36,459 bases of DNA from Spirochaetales bacterium (GCA_007123465.1 SKLB01000329.1:1-36459); one strand, 5' to 3'. Positions 7,443 through 16,465 are shown, numbered from the stretch's first letter. The notes: a model not told the origin generated them from the sequence alone. Program-made: numbers and translations.

Positions 7443-8498
7443 CTACGCCAGTAATGCCGCCTGCCTCTTGTAGTGGTCTTCGAGCACGAGGCAGGCCATT
7501 GCTTCCACAACCGGTACGATCCGCGGGCATATGCACGCGTCGTGACGGCCTTCAGTACTGATCACCGTCTCTTCACCGCTTACGCTCACCGTGCGCTGTG
7601 GCTTGGCGATCGACGAGGTAGGTTTCACCGCCACACGGAATACAATCTCCTCACCGGTTGAGATGCCGCCGATAATACCGCCGGCGTTGTTGGTCAGGAA
7701 CCCCGCGCTTCCCATCTGGTCATTGTGCTGGCTGCCGGTCATGTCGGCGACCTTGAAACCGGCGCCGAATTCGATACCTTTCACCGACCCGACCGAAAGC
7801 ATTGCGTGGGCTATTTCGGCGTCCAGCTTATCGAAGACAGGCTCTCCCAGGCCGGCTTCGAGGCCGCTGATGCGGCATTCAACAACTCCGCCGACGCTGT
7901 CGTTGTCTTCCTTGAGACGCGTGATGTACTCAAGCATCTGCTGCGCCGCCAGCGGGTCGCAGGCGCGCAACGGGTTGTGCTCGATAACACTGGGATCAAA
8001 TTGCCGACACTCAATACCGCCTGCCTTGACGGTATACGCCAGTACCGATACACCGCGGCGCTGCAGCAGCTTGCGTGCCACCGCGCCGGCGGCAACACGC
8101 CCGGAGGTCTCGCGGCCCGAAGCGCGGCCGCTGCCGCGCCAGTCGCGGATGCCGTACTTGCGCAGGTAGGTGTAGTCTGCGTGACCGGGGCGGAAGAGGT
8201 CTTTTATGGCGTTGTAGGCCGACGGTTCGGCATCTGAATTGTACAGGATCAACATCATCGGGGTGCCGGTTGCCTTACCCTCAAAGATCCCCGACAGAAT
8301 GCTTACCGTGTCGGGCTCGCTTCGCGGCGTGGTTATGAAAGACTGTCCCGGTTTGCGGCGATCGAGCTGCAACTGGATTTCTTCGCTCGAGATCTCAAGG
8401 CCGGGCGTGACACCGTCAACTACCACCCCCACGGCACCTCCGTGCGACTCTCCGAAGGTGGTTATGCGGAAGGAGTGTCCAAAGCTGCTGCCTGGCAT
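7443..8498 (-). CDS. aroC: chorismate synthase
   Basis: A 351-residue enzyme converting EPSP to chorismate with reduced FMN, the last shikimate-pathway step. Family signatures are present: GESHGGAVGVVVDG near the N-terminus (two catalytic-region His/Ser positions), RPGHADYTYLRKYG, RGSGRASGRETSGRVAAGA and RHDACICPRIVPVVEAM near the C-terminus. The ATG at 8498 has GGAGAGG seven bases upstream; a longer open frame upstream overlaps aroK and has no homology. It follows aroK by four bases, so the two shikimate genes are co-transcribed. Confidence 0.96.
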   Translation of the reverse strand: MPGSSFGHSFRITTFGESHGGAVGVVVDGVTPGLEISSEEIQLQLDRRKPGQSFITTPRSEPDTVSILSGIFEGKATGTPMMLILYNSDAEPSAYNAIKDLFRPGHADYTYLRKYGIRDWRGSGRASGRETSGRVAAGAVARKLLQRRGVSVLAYTVKAGGIECRQFDPSVIEHNPLRACDPLAAQQMLEYITRLKEDNDSVGGVVECRISGLEAGLGEPVFDKLDAEIAHAMLSVGSVKGIEFGAGFKVADMTGSQHNDQMGSAGFLTNNAGGIIGGISTGEEIVFRVAVKPTSSIAKPQRTVSVSGEETVISTEGRHDACICPRIVPVVEAMACLVLEDHYKRQAALLA

Positions 8499-8502
8499 GG
8501 TG

Positions 8503-9057
8503 CTACCTCTCCAATGACTGAATGACGGCCGTAAGGCTCTCGGCCAGATTCTTGTTAGTGATATCCACAACACAATCGGCACGCTGCCGATAGAGCGCGT
8601 CGCGGCGCAGGAAAAGCTCATGGAACGACGCCTCCGGATCGGCGGAGTCCAGAAAAGGCGGTACGCCGCCTTGGATAATGCGCCGATAGAGGACCTGCTC
8701 CTGCTGCACAAGATACAGAAAAACGCCGCTTGCGTCCAAGCAGCTCATTGCGCGCTGGTTTTCAATGGTGCCGCCGCCGAGAGCTACAATCTGTACGCCT
8801 TTGTGTGGTACCGCATTGGCGCTGACTTCCCGTGCGGCCTCGGCTTCGATCTGTGCAAAGCCCTGCGGGCCCAGCGTGCGGTAGACTTCGCGTACGCTGG
8901 TAAGAAGCCCGCGCCGGCTGCGTGAGAAGCGCTGCAGGATGACGTCATCGAGATCAATGAACGTGCCACCCACGTGACGCGCCAGCATTGCACCGAGCGT
9001 ACTCTTGCCGCTGTGCTTGATACCCATAATATAGACCCTCGGTGCCTCGATGTTCAC
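8503..9057 (-). CDS. aroK: shikimate kinase
   Basis: A 184-residue P-loop kinase that phosphorylates shikimate at O3. The Walker A motif GIKHSGKST covers residues 12-20 with Lys18. The substrate-binding FIDLDDVI follows, then the ALGGGTI motif and a lid region rich in arginine (RRIIQGG). The start is GTG at 9057, overlapping the stop of the upstream gene (GTGA), with AGGAG ten bases upstream. The extended FSRSRRGLLTSVREVYRTLG segment is normal for the family. Its coupling to aroC confirms the pathway assignment. Confidence 0.93.
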   Translation of the reverse strand: MNIEAPRVYIMGIKHSGKSTLGAMLARHVGGTFIDLDDVILQRFSRSRRGLLTSVREVYRTLGPQGFAQIEAEAAREVSANAVPHKGVQIVALGGGTIENQRAMSCLDASGVFLYLVQQEQVLYRRIIQGGVPPFLDSADPEASFHELFLRRDALYRQRADCVVDITNKNLAESLTAVIQSLER

Positions 9058-9776
9058 CGCTTGATTTCTCCTGTCGGTTGATCGCCGCTACTGGTGTGGT
9101 CAAGGAACAGCAACGTAATCTCAATCCGGCGTTTGATGAACAGAAATCCACCCTCGGCGTTAATCGATGCTCGACTGGTGTGCCAGCCGATCGAGTTGTG
9201 CGCAAAGTGCTGTTCGACCTGTAGCTCATGCACAAAACGCGGCAGCGGTCTGATGGTTGCCGTCAGTCGCAGCGGGGTGCCGTCCTGGGGGTCCAGCCAC
9301 GCGGTTCCGGTCACGCTGCGCTGATCGAGTTCAAGGGTGTAGTGGTACTTCGGTTCGGTTCCCGCGCGGGTAACGCTGATCGCGGGTTGCAGATCGGGAT
9401 CAAAGGGGCTGTTTTGCAGCACGGCCATGGCCGCAGCACGGCCCTCGTTGGAGGGATCGGCGGAATCTGGTGTTGCCGCGTCACTGGCCGAGGTGATCGC
9501 GTCGTTGGGCGGCAACTCGCGGCCGTCTTCGCGTAGCCAGACCAGACGCGATTGTGCTATTCCGCGAGCATCGGATGTCACCTGTATTTCGGTCTGCCTG
9601 CTGAAGCGGCGATTGCCGCGAGCGTCGTACTCCGCGCTGTTGGTCTGGATCCGCGTGGCGTAGACATTGCGGTTCTGAGCATAGAGTTCCACCGCAGCCT
9701 GCCACAGCGCATCGGCGGTCAGATCGGAAACAAATAGACAAGTAAGCAGTACCGAGGTAATCAGAAAGCGCTTCAC
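9054..9776 (-). CDS. secreted protein of unknown function
   Basis: A 240-residue protein I do not recognise. It begins with a likely signal peptide (MKRFLITSVLLTCLFVSDLTADA) and continues as a soluble protein with alternating polar/hydrophobic strands (TRIQTNSAEYDARGNRR, YHYTLELDQRSVTGTAWLD, RLTATIRPLPRFVHELQVEQ), a pattern seen in beta-rich outer-membrane lipoprotein-sorting-like folds. No lipobox cysteine is visible. The start is GTG at 9776 with GGAG nine bases upstream. Its stop overlaps the aroK start, so it is translationally coupled to shikimate genes without an obvious functional link. It lies 46 bases after the REC-PAS-GGDEF-EAL gene. Confidence 0.75.
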   Translation of the reverse strand: MKRFLITSVLLTCLFVSDLTADALWQAAVELYAQNRNVYATRIQTNSAEYDARGNRRFSRQTEIQVTSDARGIAQSRLVWLREDGRELPPNDAITSASDAATPDSADPSNEGRAAAMAVLQNSPFDPDLQPAISVTRAGTEPKYHYTLELDQRSVTGTAWLDPQDGTPLRLTATIRPLPRFVHELQVEQHFAHNSIGWHTSRASINAEGGFLFIKRRIEITLLFLDHTSSGDQPTGEIKR

Positions 9777-9822
9777 TGATGAATTCTCCGCCCAAAGCCG
9801 ATTCGGGTCACTGCGATCCGGG

Positions 9823-11910
9823 TTATTGCGCTGCAAACAATGCGATCTGTTCCAGCGGGGCCGGGCGGGCGATCTCGTAGCCTTGAACATAATCCACGCC
9901 GATCTCGGCCAGCTGCTGTCTGACCGAATTAGAGGTCACAAATTCGGCAATTGTCTTCATACCCATGACGTGCCCGATGTTGTTGATTGCCTCCACCATC
10001 GCGAGGCTTATGGGGTCGGTATCAACGTCGCGTACAAAGGAACCATCGATCTTGAGATAGTCTACCGGCAGGTTCTTCAGGTAGGCAAACGATGTAAACC
10101 CGTTGCCAAAGTCATCGAGGGCAAACGAGACACCAATCTTGCGCAGACGGTTCATGAAGCCGACCGCGCGCGAAAGACTCTCGATGGCGGTGGTCTCGGT
10201 AACCTCAAAGCAGAACAGAGCGGGATCGACATCGGCGTCGCGGAATGCTCGCGTCACAAAATCCAGAAACGCTTCGTCTTTGACCGACGCGCCCGATATG
10301 TTGATGGCCAGCAGTGCCGAGTCGTGTTGCAGCGGCAGCGGACCCGCGGAGCGCAGATGGCGCAGCACGGAGTTGATCACCCAACGGTCAACAGACGGCA
10401 TCAGGTTGTAGCGCTCGGCAGCCGGTATGAAATCACCCGGGCTCACCATCGAGCCGTCGTCATCGATCAGGCGGATCAGGATCTCCTGTTTCAGTCCCAG
10501 GTTGCTCGCCAGCGGATGGATCGGCTGGGCGTAGAGCACAAAGCGGTCTTCTTCCAGTGCGCGGGTCAGACGGCTGATCCACTGCATTTCGCCGCGGCGC
10601 TTGAGAAACGTGTAATCGGCGGTTTCGTAGACCTTGACTGCGTTGCCGCCCTCTTCTTTGGCCAGGTAGCAGGCGTCGTCAGCGGCAGCAAGTACGGTAT
10701 AGATATCACTGTTGTGCGATGAAACCGGCACAACACCGATACTGGCGGTGATCTGGAACGTATTGTGCTGCCAGATGAACTTACGGTTGAGCACCTCACG
10801 CAGCTGGTAGGCAATCTGTTGTGCCTGTTGCAGGTCGGTGTCAACCAGCACCACTCCGTACTCATCACCGCCGAGGCGCCCTATGTAGTGGTCGCGGTGC
10901 ACGTTCTCCAGCAGAGCCCCCCCAATCTGGCGCAAAAGCTCGTCCCCGGCCAGGTGCCCACAGACGTCGTTGACCACCTTGAACTGATCCAGGTCAACGT
11001 AAATGAACACGTGATGGCGACCATCGTCGCGGCTGGTGCGGATTGTCTCTTCCAGGTGAGCAAAAAACTCGTCGCGATTGATAAGGCCGGTCAGAATATC
11101 GTGGCTCGCCTGATAGACAATGATGTCGGACATCTTCTTCAGATCGGTGACATCACGGAAAGCTATCGTACGGCCGTCAAAGTGATGCCGCGGGTGATTT
11201 CCGGGGCCGCGGATTGACGCGATAGTGCCGTCTACCTGGATACGCGCGCCCTGCTTGTTGTGCAGGTAGGCATCATCAAGGAAGACGGCGTTGTCGCTGT
11301 CATGGCTGCCGGTCGAAGAGGGCAGCTGAATCCGCAGTCCCGAATGCAGGTCAAAAATTTGAAAGATGTCGGCCAGCGCCAGGCCCTTGGCGTCCTTCTC
11401 GGTCCAGCCGGTGAGGCTTTCAGCAACTGGATTCATGAACTGGATGGTATCTTCACTGTCGCTGGCGATGATGGCGTCGGCAACGCTATTCAGGATCGAG
11501 GAGAGCCAACGCTCGTGGCGCCGAACTTCCATGTGCAGACGGCTCTTGTGCAGCGCCATGTCGATTGTGGTGTAGAGCTCGCGCTCCTTAAACGGCTTGA
11601 GCAAATAACCGAAGGGCTCAGCGGCTTTGGCGCGTTCGAGGGTGCGTTCATCGGCGTAGGCGGTCAGGAAAATCACCGGTATCCCCGACGAGTCGCGAAT
11701 AGTCTGGGCTGCGTCTATGCCATCCCCGTCTCCGGACAGCATGATATCCATCAGGATGATGTCGGGGTGCAATTCACCGGCGCGCTCGATGGCTTCAGCC
11801 GCGGTCAACGCAATAGCCGCCACGCGATAGCCGTAGTTCTCGAGCCGTCGCTGCAGGTCGATGGCGATTATGCGCTCATCCTCGACAATCAGTATCCGTT
11901 CGCCGCTCAT
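9823..11910 (-). CDS. response regulator with PAS, GGDEF and EAL domains
   Basis: A 695-residue cyclic-di-GMP signalling protein. Order: receiver (1-120, phospho-acceptor Asp55 in ILMDIMLSG, Lys in LLKPFKE), PAS (about 130-255), GGDEF (about 265-425) and EAL (about 440-690). The GGDEF motif is GGDEY (347-351), which is compatible with diguanylate cyclase activity; the RxxD inhibitory site is absent. The EAL motif is EIL (476-478) within the permitted ExLxR, and INISG, FEVTET, DDFGNG, KIDGSFV and QGYEIARP are all present, so phosphodiesterase activity is likely retained. The ATG at 11910 has GGGAG just upstream. A cognate kinase is not adjacent. Confidence 0.92.
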   Translation of the reverse strand: MSGERILIVEDERIIAIDLQRRLENYGYRVAAIALTAAEAIERAGELHPDIILMDIMLSGDGDGIDAAQTIRDSSGIPVIFLTAYADERTLERAKAAEPFGYLLKPFKERELYTTIDMALHKSRLHMEVRRHERWLSSILNSVADAIIASDSEDTIQFMNPVAESLTGWTEKDAKGLALADIFQIFDLHSGLRIQLPSSTGSHDSDNAVFLDDAYLHNKQGARIQVDGTIASIRGPGNHPRHHFDGRTIAFRDVTDLKKMSDIIVYQASHDILTGLINRDEFFAHLEETIRTSRDDGRHHVFIYVDLDQFKVVNDVCGHLAGDELLRQIGGALLENVHRDHYIGRLGGDEYGVVLVDTDLQQAQQIAYQLREVLNRKFIWQHNTFQITASIGVVPVSSHNSDIYTVLAAADDACYLAKEEGGNAVKVYETADYTFLKRRGEMQWISRLTRALEEDRFVLYAQPIHPLASNLGLKQEILIRLIDDDGSMVSPGDFIPAAERYNLMPSVDRWVINSVLRHLRSAGPLPLQHDSALLAINISGASVKDEAFLDFVTRAFRDADVDPALFCFEVTETTAIESLSRAVGFMNRLRKIGVSFALDDFGNGFTSFAYLKNLPVDYLKIDGSFVRDVDTDPISLAMVEAINNIGHVMGMKTIAEFVTSNSVRQQLAEIGVDYVQGYEIARPAPLEQIALFAAQ

Positions 11911-11979
11911 TCTCCCACCGAAAGACTGGATCGTATGTAAGATACCGAGAGACTAACGTTTCAATAGGAGAAAGTAAAG

Positions 11980-12444
11980 CTACAGTTTGAGAACTCTCTT
12001 CAATTGTAGCGGCTCGATGCGAAACGGTGCTCCCTTACCCTGCATGAAGTGGTACTTCTCGAACAGGTGCAGGCCGAGCTCGGAGTAGAGAATCTTCTCG
12101 CCGCTGGGCTCTGCGCCGGAAGTCAGCTGCACCTCGGCGTTGACTTTGCGGAATATCCCGTCTTCGAACGGGGACGGCAGAAAGCCGCGCGCCTCGCTGA
12201 CACGTACAATCCACTGGTTGTCCACGGTGACAGGTTCCTCCAACCCCTTGCGGCCCTCGGCCATCAGGTGCCGCATGCGCGCTGCCGCCTGTTCAAAACC
12301 AACACCAATGGCCTCCATTTCGGCTTCATCGTCGGCAATGATGTCAACGATCGGGCGCGTATCGTCGCCGAGGAACCCGTCCGCGGTGATCTCGCCGGGC
12401 TGCATATTGGCCTGCGCTTTGGTGAATTCCGGGGACATCTTCAT
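11980..12444 (-). CDS. small conserved-looking protein of unknown function after nqrF
   Basis: A 154-residue soluble protein I do not recognise. It has no membrane segment, signal peptide or cysteine, and is rich in acidic residues in its first half (PIVDIIADDEAEMEAIG). The second half reads like a compact domain (FEDGIFRKVNAEVQLTS, YSELGLHLFEKYHFMQGKG). The ATG at 12444 has GAGGTG five bases upstream and lies 13 bases after the nqrF stop, so it is the last gene of the NQR operon. A longer frame to 12492 would overlap nqrF and is less likely. Position suggests a role linked to NQR, such as assembly or regulation, but nothing in the sequence proves it. Confidence 0.72.
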   Translation of the reverse strand: MKMSPEFTKAQANMQPGEITADGFLGDDTRPIVDIIADDEAEMEAIGVGFEQAAARMRHLMAEGRKGLEEPVTVDNQWIVRVSEARGFLPSPFEDGIFRKVNAEVQLTSGAEPSGEKILYSELGLHLFEKYHFMQGKGAPFRIEPLQLKRVLKL

Positions 12445-12457
12445 AACGGCACCTCGT

Positions 12458-13582
12458 TTAGGCAAACTTGTCGAAATAGATCTTATCGTCACTCATATCG
12501 TTTGAGCGCATTACATCCATACACGCATCCAACATACCCGGACTGCCGCACAGGTAGCCCTCTTTTGGTGCGTCGGCGGAAATCTTGCTCTTGAGGTACT
12601 TGTCCAGCACATCGGTGATCAGACCAGTTTCTCCTTGCCAATCGTCCTCGGGTTGGGGCTCGGAAAGTGCTGCTACAAAGTGAAAGCGTTCGTGTTCGTC
12701 CTGAAATTTCTGCATTTCTTCCAGGTAGAACAGGTCCTTCTTGGTACGCGCGCCAAAGAAATACCAGATATCACGCTCTTCCATCTTGTCCTTCTCGACA
12801 AAGTCGTAGAAGATCGACTTGAACGGCGCCATGCCCGATCCGCCGGCCACACAGATCATTGTAGCATCGGTGTCGCGAACGTAGAACTCGCCGAACGGCG
12901 CGATGATCTTCATCTTCTCGCCCTCTTTGAGGTGCTCGTGGACGTAGGTGGTAACGATGCCGCCGGGTACCAGACGGACCAGAAATTCAACATGGTTGTT
13001 GTCACTGGGTTTGGATGACATGGAGTAGGCGCGCTGCGTGCGTTCTTTGACCTTGGCGTACGGCGGAGTCTCAATCTGGCCGTACTGGCCGGCACGGAAG
13101 TCCACCGTCTGTCCCTCATCGAGCTTGAAGTAAACTTCCTTGATATCATGGGTGACATCGCGGATTCTCTCGACGGTTCCGGTGTACTGCTTGATCTTGA
13201 ACAGGTATTCGGGGATCTGGATATCAACGTCGCCCTTGATCTTCACCTGGCACGAGAGGCGTACGTTGTCATCAATCTGTTCTCTGGTGAGGTAGGGAAT
13301 TTCGGTCGGCAGATGCGGACCAATGTCGGACTCTACCTTGACCTTGCATTCACCGCAGCTGCCGCGGCCGCCGCACGCCGAGGGAATGAAGATCTGGTTC
13401 TCCGCCAGGGTTACCAGCATGTTGGCGCCGCCGGTAACGTCCAGTTTCTTGGAGCCGTCATTGACGTTGATCACGGCTTCGCCGTAGTTGTTGACAATCT
13501 TGTCGGTGACCGAGACCAGCGCGGCGAACGCTGCACTGAGGCTTGCAATTGCCATTGGGGCGATCAGAAACGCTAAGTCCAA
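12458..13582 (-). CDS. nqrF: Na+-translocating NADH:quinone reductase subunit F
   Basis: A 374-residue NADH-oxidising subunit. An N-terminal membrane anchor (3-25) is followed by a 2Fe-2S ferredoxin domain with ligands Cys70, Cys76, Cys79 (CGGRGSCGEC) and Cys111, matching the numbering of the Vibrio enzyme. The FAD motif RAYSMSS and NADH-binding GSGMAPF and YLCGSPGM motifs follow. It is shorter than the ~408-residue proteobacterial form. The start is TTG at 13582 with AAAGGAG seven bases upstream. It is the fifth gene of nqrB-F, 27 bases after nqrE. Confidence 0.95.
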   Translation of the reverse strand: MDLAFLIAPMAIASLSAAFAALVSVTDKIVNNYGEAVINVNDGSKKLDVTGGANMLVTLAENQIFIPSACGGRGSCGECKVKVESDIGPHLPTEIPYLTREQIDDNVRLSCQVKIKGDVDIQIPEYLFKIKQYTGTVERIRDVTHDIKEVYFKLDEGQTVDFRAGQYGQIETPPYAKVKERTQRAYSMSSKPSDNNHVEFLVRLVPGGIVTTYVHEHLKEGEKMKIIAPFGEFYVRDTDATMICVAGGSGMAPFKSIFYDFVEKDKMEERDIWYFFGARTKKDLFYLEEMQKFQDEHERFHFVAALSEPQPEDDWQGETGLITDVLDKYLKSKISADAPKEGYLCGSPGMLDACMDVMRSNDMSDDKIYFDKFA

Positions 13583-13609
13583 TGTATTACTCCTTTCCTG
13601 TACGTCTGC

Positions 13610-14203
13610 TTATTGGACCTGAAGCAGGCCGGTGAAGCCGATAAACGCCATTGCCATAAACCCGATGGTGATAAAGGTCAGCCCGGCGCCCTGCAGACCG
13701 GCGGACACCTTGGACTTCTCGGTCTTCTTGCGGATAGCCGCCAGAGCCATGATCGCCAGCCACCACCCGAGCCCGGAACCCAAGCCGAAGACGGCAGACT
13801 GCAGGAAGCTGTACTGCCGGATCTCCATGAACAGTGAAACACCGAGAATGGCGCAGTTGACGGTGATCAACGGCAGGAAGATTCCCAGGTTCAGATAGAG
13901 GGTCTGCGAAACGCGGTCGATGATCATCTCCAGCATCTGCACCACCGAGGCGATCACGATGATAAAAATGATGAATCGCAGATAGACCAGATCCAGTGGA
14001 ATCAGAACGTAGTTCAGTACAACCCAGTTGATCGACGCCGTGAAGGTGAGTACCACCACCACTGCCATGCCGAGTCCGTTGGAAGAATTGATATCTTTGG
14101 AAATCGCAATAAAGGAACACATCCCCAGAAAGTTAGCCAGCAGGATGTTACTGGTGAAGATCGACGCAAAAAAGAGCGAAAACATCGGGATATCGGGTGC
14201 CAT
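13610..14203 (-). CDS. nqrE: Na+-translocating NADH:quinone reductase subunit E
   Basis: A 197-residue NqrE/RnfA membrane protein with six membrane helices. The half-channel motifs typical of the family are present: TSNILLANFLGMCSFIA near the N-terminus and TVNCAILGVSLFM in the middle, each with the cysteine that holds the membrane-embedded iron centre (with NqrD). The ATG at 14203 follows GGAGAG and the nqrD stop by three bases. Length matches the family (about 198). Confidence 0.95.
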   Translation of the reverse strand: MAPDIPMFSLFFASIFTSNILLANFLGMCSFIAISKDINSSNGLGMAVVVVLTFTASINWVVLNYVLIPLDLVYLRFIIFIIVIASVVQMLEMIIDRVSQTLYLNLGIFLPLITVNCAILGVSLFMEIRQYSFLQSAVFGLGSGLGWWLAIMALAAIRKKTEKSKVSAGLQGAGLTFITIGFMAMAFIGFTGLLQVQ

Positions 14204-14206
14204 ATC

Positions 14207-14836
14207 TTACTCTCCTTCCAGGACGGGCTCGCCTTGACGATGCATCAGGTACTTGCCGCCCCAGGTGATGACACCGATCAGGAAGAACGCGCTCGGGGGC
14301 ATCACCATGATGATCCAGGGCTCAAATCCTGCCGGCAGGACCTGGAAGCCGAACAGCGCGCCAAAGCCGAGCAGTTCGCGTACGAGCGCGATTGACAGCA
14401 GCACTCCCATGTATCCCATGCCCGAAGTGATACCGTCCCACAGTGACAGCAGCGGCGGATTACTCTGGGCAAACGCCTCGGCGCGGCCCATGATGATGCA
14501 GTTGGTGATGATCAGTCCAACGTAGGGACCGAGGTTGCGGCTGATCTCGGGCAGATAGGCGCGCAACACGATGTCAACAATAATCACGTAGAACGCGATG
14601 ATCAGAGTTTGCACCACCATGCGCACCTTACGCGGGATCAGGCTCTTGATTATGGCAACGGTGAGATTGGACATCCCGGTTACAAAAACAACCCCGAGCG
14701 TCATGATCATGGTGTTGGAGAGCAGATTGGTGACTGCAAGCGCCGAGCAGATACCGAGAATCTGCATGAAGATCGGATTTGCGGTCCACATGTTCTGCTT
14801 GAGAATCTGTCCGGGTTGTTTTGCGCTATCGCTCAT
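14207..14836 (-). CDS. nqrD: Na+-translocating NADH:quinone reductase subunit D
   Basis: A 209-residue membrane subunit homologous to RnfE and to NqrE. Motifs TANPIFMQILGICSALAVTN and LIITNCIIMGRAEAFA hold the paired cysteines expected for the iron centre shared with NqrE. The C-terminus (PPSAFFLIGVITW) is typical of NqrD. The ATG at 14836 overlaps the nqrC stop (ATGA). Length agrees with the family. Confidence 0.95.
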   Translation of the reverse strand: MSDSAKQPGQILKQNMWTANPIFMQILGICSALAVTNLLSNTMIMTLGVVFVTGMSNLTVAIIKSLIPRKVRMVVQTLIIAFYVIIVDIVLRAYLPEISRNLGPYVGLIITNCIIMGRAEAFAQSNPPLLSLWDGITSGMGYMGVLLSIALVRELLGFGALFGFQVLPAGFEPWIIMVMPPSAFFLIGVITWGGKYLMHRQGEPVLEGE

Positions 14837-15432
14837 GCCTCACCTCTCAGCGCGTCTCGCAGACGTTCAAACTCACGGTTCAGAATTGTCTCTATGGCAT
14901 TGGATGTACCGGTTGCCCCGGTAATTGCGTTGATGCGGCCGTCGACCCCTTCGGTGTCTCCCTCACGGATGACATCGATCTTTCCGTCGTCAAGCGGTTT
15001 GTCACGGAACTGCCGCTTGAACTCCGGCTCATCCACGCGGCCTCCCAGTCCCGGAGTTTCGTTGTGATCGATGATTTCCAGTGCGACGGTACGGCTTACG
15101 TCCTCGTTTACGCCTACCACGCCGTTGATGGTGCCCCATAAACCGCTGCCGGCAAAAATTCTGGCGTAGAGCACCTCGTCGTCTCGGTCTATGCGGTAGA
15201 GCGTCATGCCGTTGCGCTCAACGGTTTCGATGTCATCGAACAGTTGCAGCACTTCCTGGTCGTCCTGGTAGTCAATGGCCAGCGCACTCAGTACCGACCG
15301 TTGCAGGCGCAACTGCTGGTTAAGCTGTACCTGTTCGCGGGTAGCCTGATGGGTCAGCGAGAGCAGGAAGACAAACGCAAAACAGACGATGAAAGAAAAA
15401 ACAACGGTATAGGGCAGACTCTGTTTGTTCAC
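14833..15432 (-). CDS. nqrC: Na+-translocating NADH:quinone reductase subunit C
   Basis: A 199-residue subunit with one N-terminal membrane helix and an extracytoplasmic FMN-binding domain. The flavinylation motif reads TGATGTS; Thr176 is the expected covalent FMN site. GLWGTINGVVGV and NETPGLGGRVDEPEF are typical of the family. It is shorter than the ~257-residue Vibrio NqrC, which lies nearer RnfG in length. The start is GTG at 15432, overlapping the nqrB stop (GTGA). FMN attachment would need an ApbE transferase, not seen in this window. Confidence 0.94.
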   Translation of the reverse strand: MNKQSLPYTVVFSFIVCFAFVFLLSLTHQATREQVQLNQQLRLQRSVLSALAIDYQDDQEVLQLFDDIETVERNGMTLYRIDRDDEVLYARIFAGSGLWGTINGVVGVNEDVSRTVALEIIDHNETPGLGGRVDEPEFKRQFRDKPLDDGKIDVIREGDTEGVDGRINAITGATGTSNAIETILNREFERLRDALRGEA

Positions 15433-16403
15433 GCCGTTCCCCCCTTGGCGCCGGGTTGTTTCCCGGCCGGTGCATTCGGGTTGGCACTCTTTTTCTTGGT
15501 GGGCTTGGGGATTATCTCGTCCAGCAGCGAGGCAAAGACGTTACCCATCAGGATACCGAAGCTGGTGCCTTCGGGAAATTGGCCGAGGTTGCGGATGGTA
15601 ATGCTGATTGTGCCGATCAGCAGGCCGTAGACCCACTGGGCGCGCGGGTTGTTGGGCGCGCTGACCGGATCGGTGGACATGAAGACTGCCACAAACAGAA
15701 TGCTCCCCGAGAGCATGCCGTATTCTGGCGGATAGTTGGGCGTCAAGCCGCTGTAGTAGAACGCGATCATCAGAGCTCCGGCGCCCAGCAGGGTAGAGAC
15801 AATCAGACGCCACTGCGCGGTCTTGGTAGCCACCAGATATATTCCGGCCAGGATAATCAGCACCGCCGAGGTTTCACCCATCGAGCCGCCGGTGAAACCC
15901 AGCAGTATGTCGAGCAACTCCGGCCTGCTGCCGTTGGCCAGCATCGCCAGCGGGCTTGCCGCCGACAGCGCGTCTACGCCGGCCTCGCCGGCAGTACCAA
16001 ACGCTCCGGGAACCATGAATCCGTAGGCAAAAAGCGACGGGAAGCTGATCCATACAAAGATTCTGCCCGATATCGCGGGGTTGAAGATGTTGCGGCCAAA
16101 ACCGCCATAGACCTCTTTGCCGAAGAAAACACCAAAGACGATCCCGATTGCGGCTATCCACAGCGGAATTGCCGGCGGGACAATCAGAACAAAGAGCATA
16201 CAGGTAACCAGCACCGCTTCGCTGACCTTCTTGCCGCGCGATTTTTCCATCACATACTCGGTGAGTATGCCCAGGGTAAAAACCACCGCCGACAGGGCAA
16301 TCACTCTCCATCCGTACCTATAGAGGGAGAACAGATAAATCGGGATCAGCGAATAGACCACTCTGCGCATGATCGGCTGTTTAATAAACACGTCTTTTAA
16401 CAC
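15429..16403 (-). CDS. nqrB: Na+-translocating NADH:quinone reductase subunit B
   Basis: A 324-residue NqrB/RnfD-type membrane protein, the flavin- and quinone-linked sodium channel subunit. Thr178 in SMGETSAVL is the expected covalent FMN site. KEVYGGFGRNIFNPAISGR and FMSTDPVSAP are family signatures, the former closer to NqrB than to RnfD. It lacks about 60-90 residues found at the N-terminus of Vibrio NqrB (about 415), beginning near the first membrane helix. A basic Lys/Pro-rich tail ends it. The start is GTG at 16403 with GGGAGG four bases upstream. It is the first gene of the operon; no nqrA precedes it. Confidence 0.93.
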   Translation of the reverse strand: MLKDVFIKQPIMRRVVYSLIPIYLFSLYRYGWRVIALSAVVFTLGILTEYVMEKSRGKKVSEAVLVTCMLFVLIVPPAIPLWIAAIGIVFGVFFGKEVYGGFGRNIFNPAISGRIFVWISFPSLFAYGFMVPGAFGTAGEAGVDALSAASPLAMLANGSRPELLDILLGFTGGSMGETSAVLIILAGIYLVATKTAQWRLIVSTLLGAGALMIAFYYSGLTPNYPPEYGMLSGSILFVAVFMSTDPVSAPNNPRAQWVYGLLIGTISITIRNLGQFPEGTSFGILMGNVFASLLDEIIPKPTKKKSANPNAPAGKQPGAKGGTA

Positions 16404-16465
16404 GGCGCCTCCCTCAAGACGACTAAGTTTTATCTATATATAGTTACTTTATTATCCTATGCGGC

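Noticed and set aside
15456..16400. Long plus-strand open frame of 314 codons opposite nqrB
   Set aside because: Antisense to nqrB, low-complexity polar translation, no start signal.
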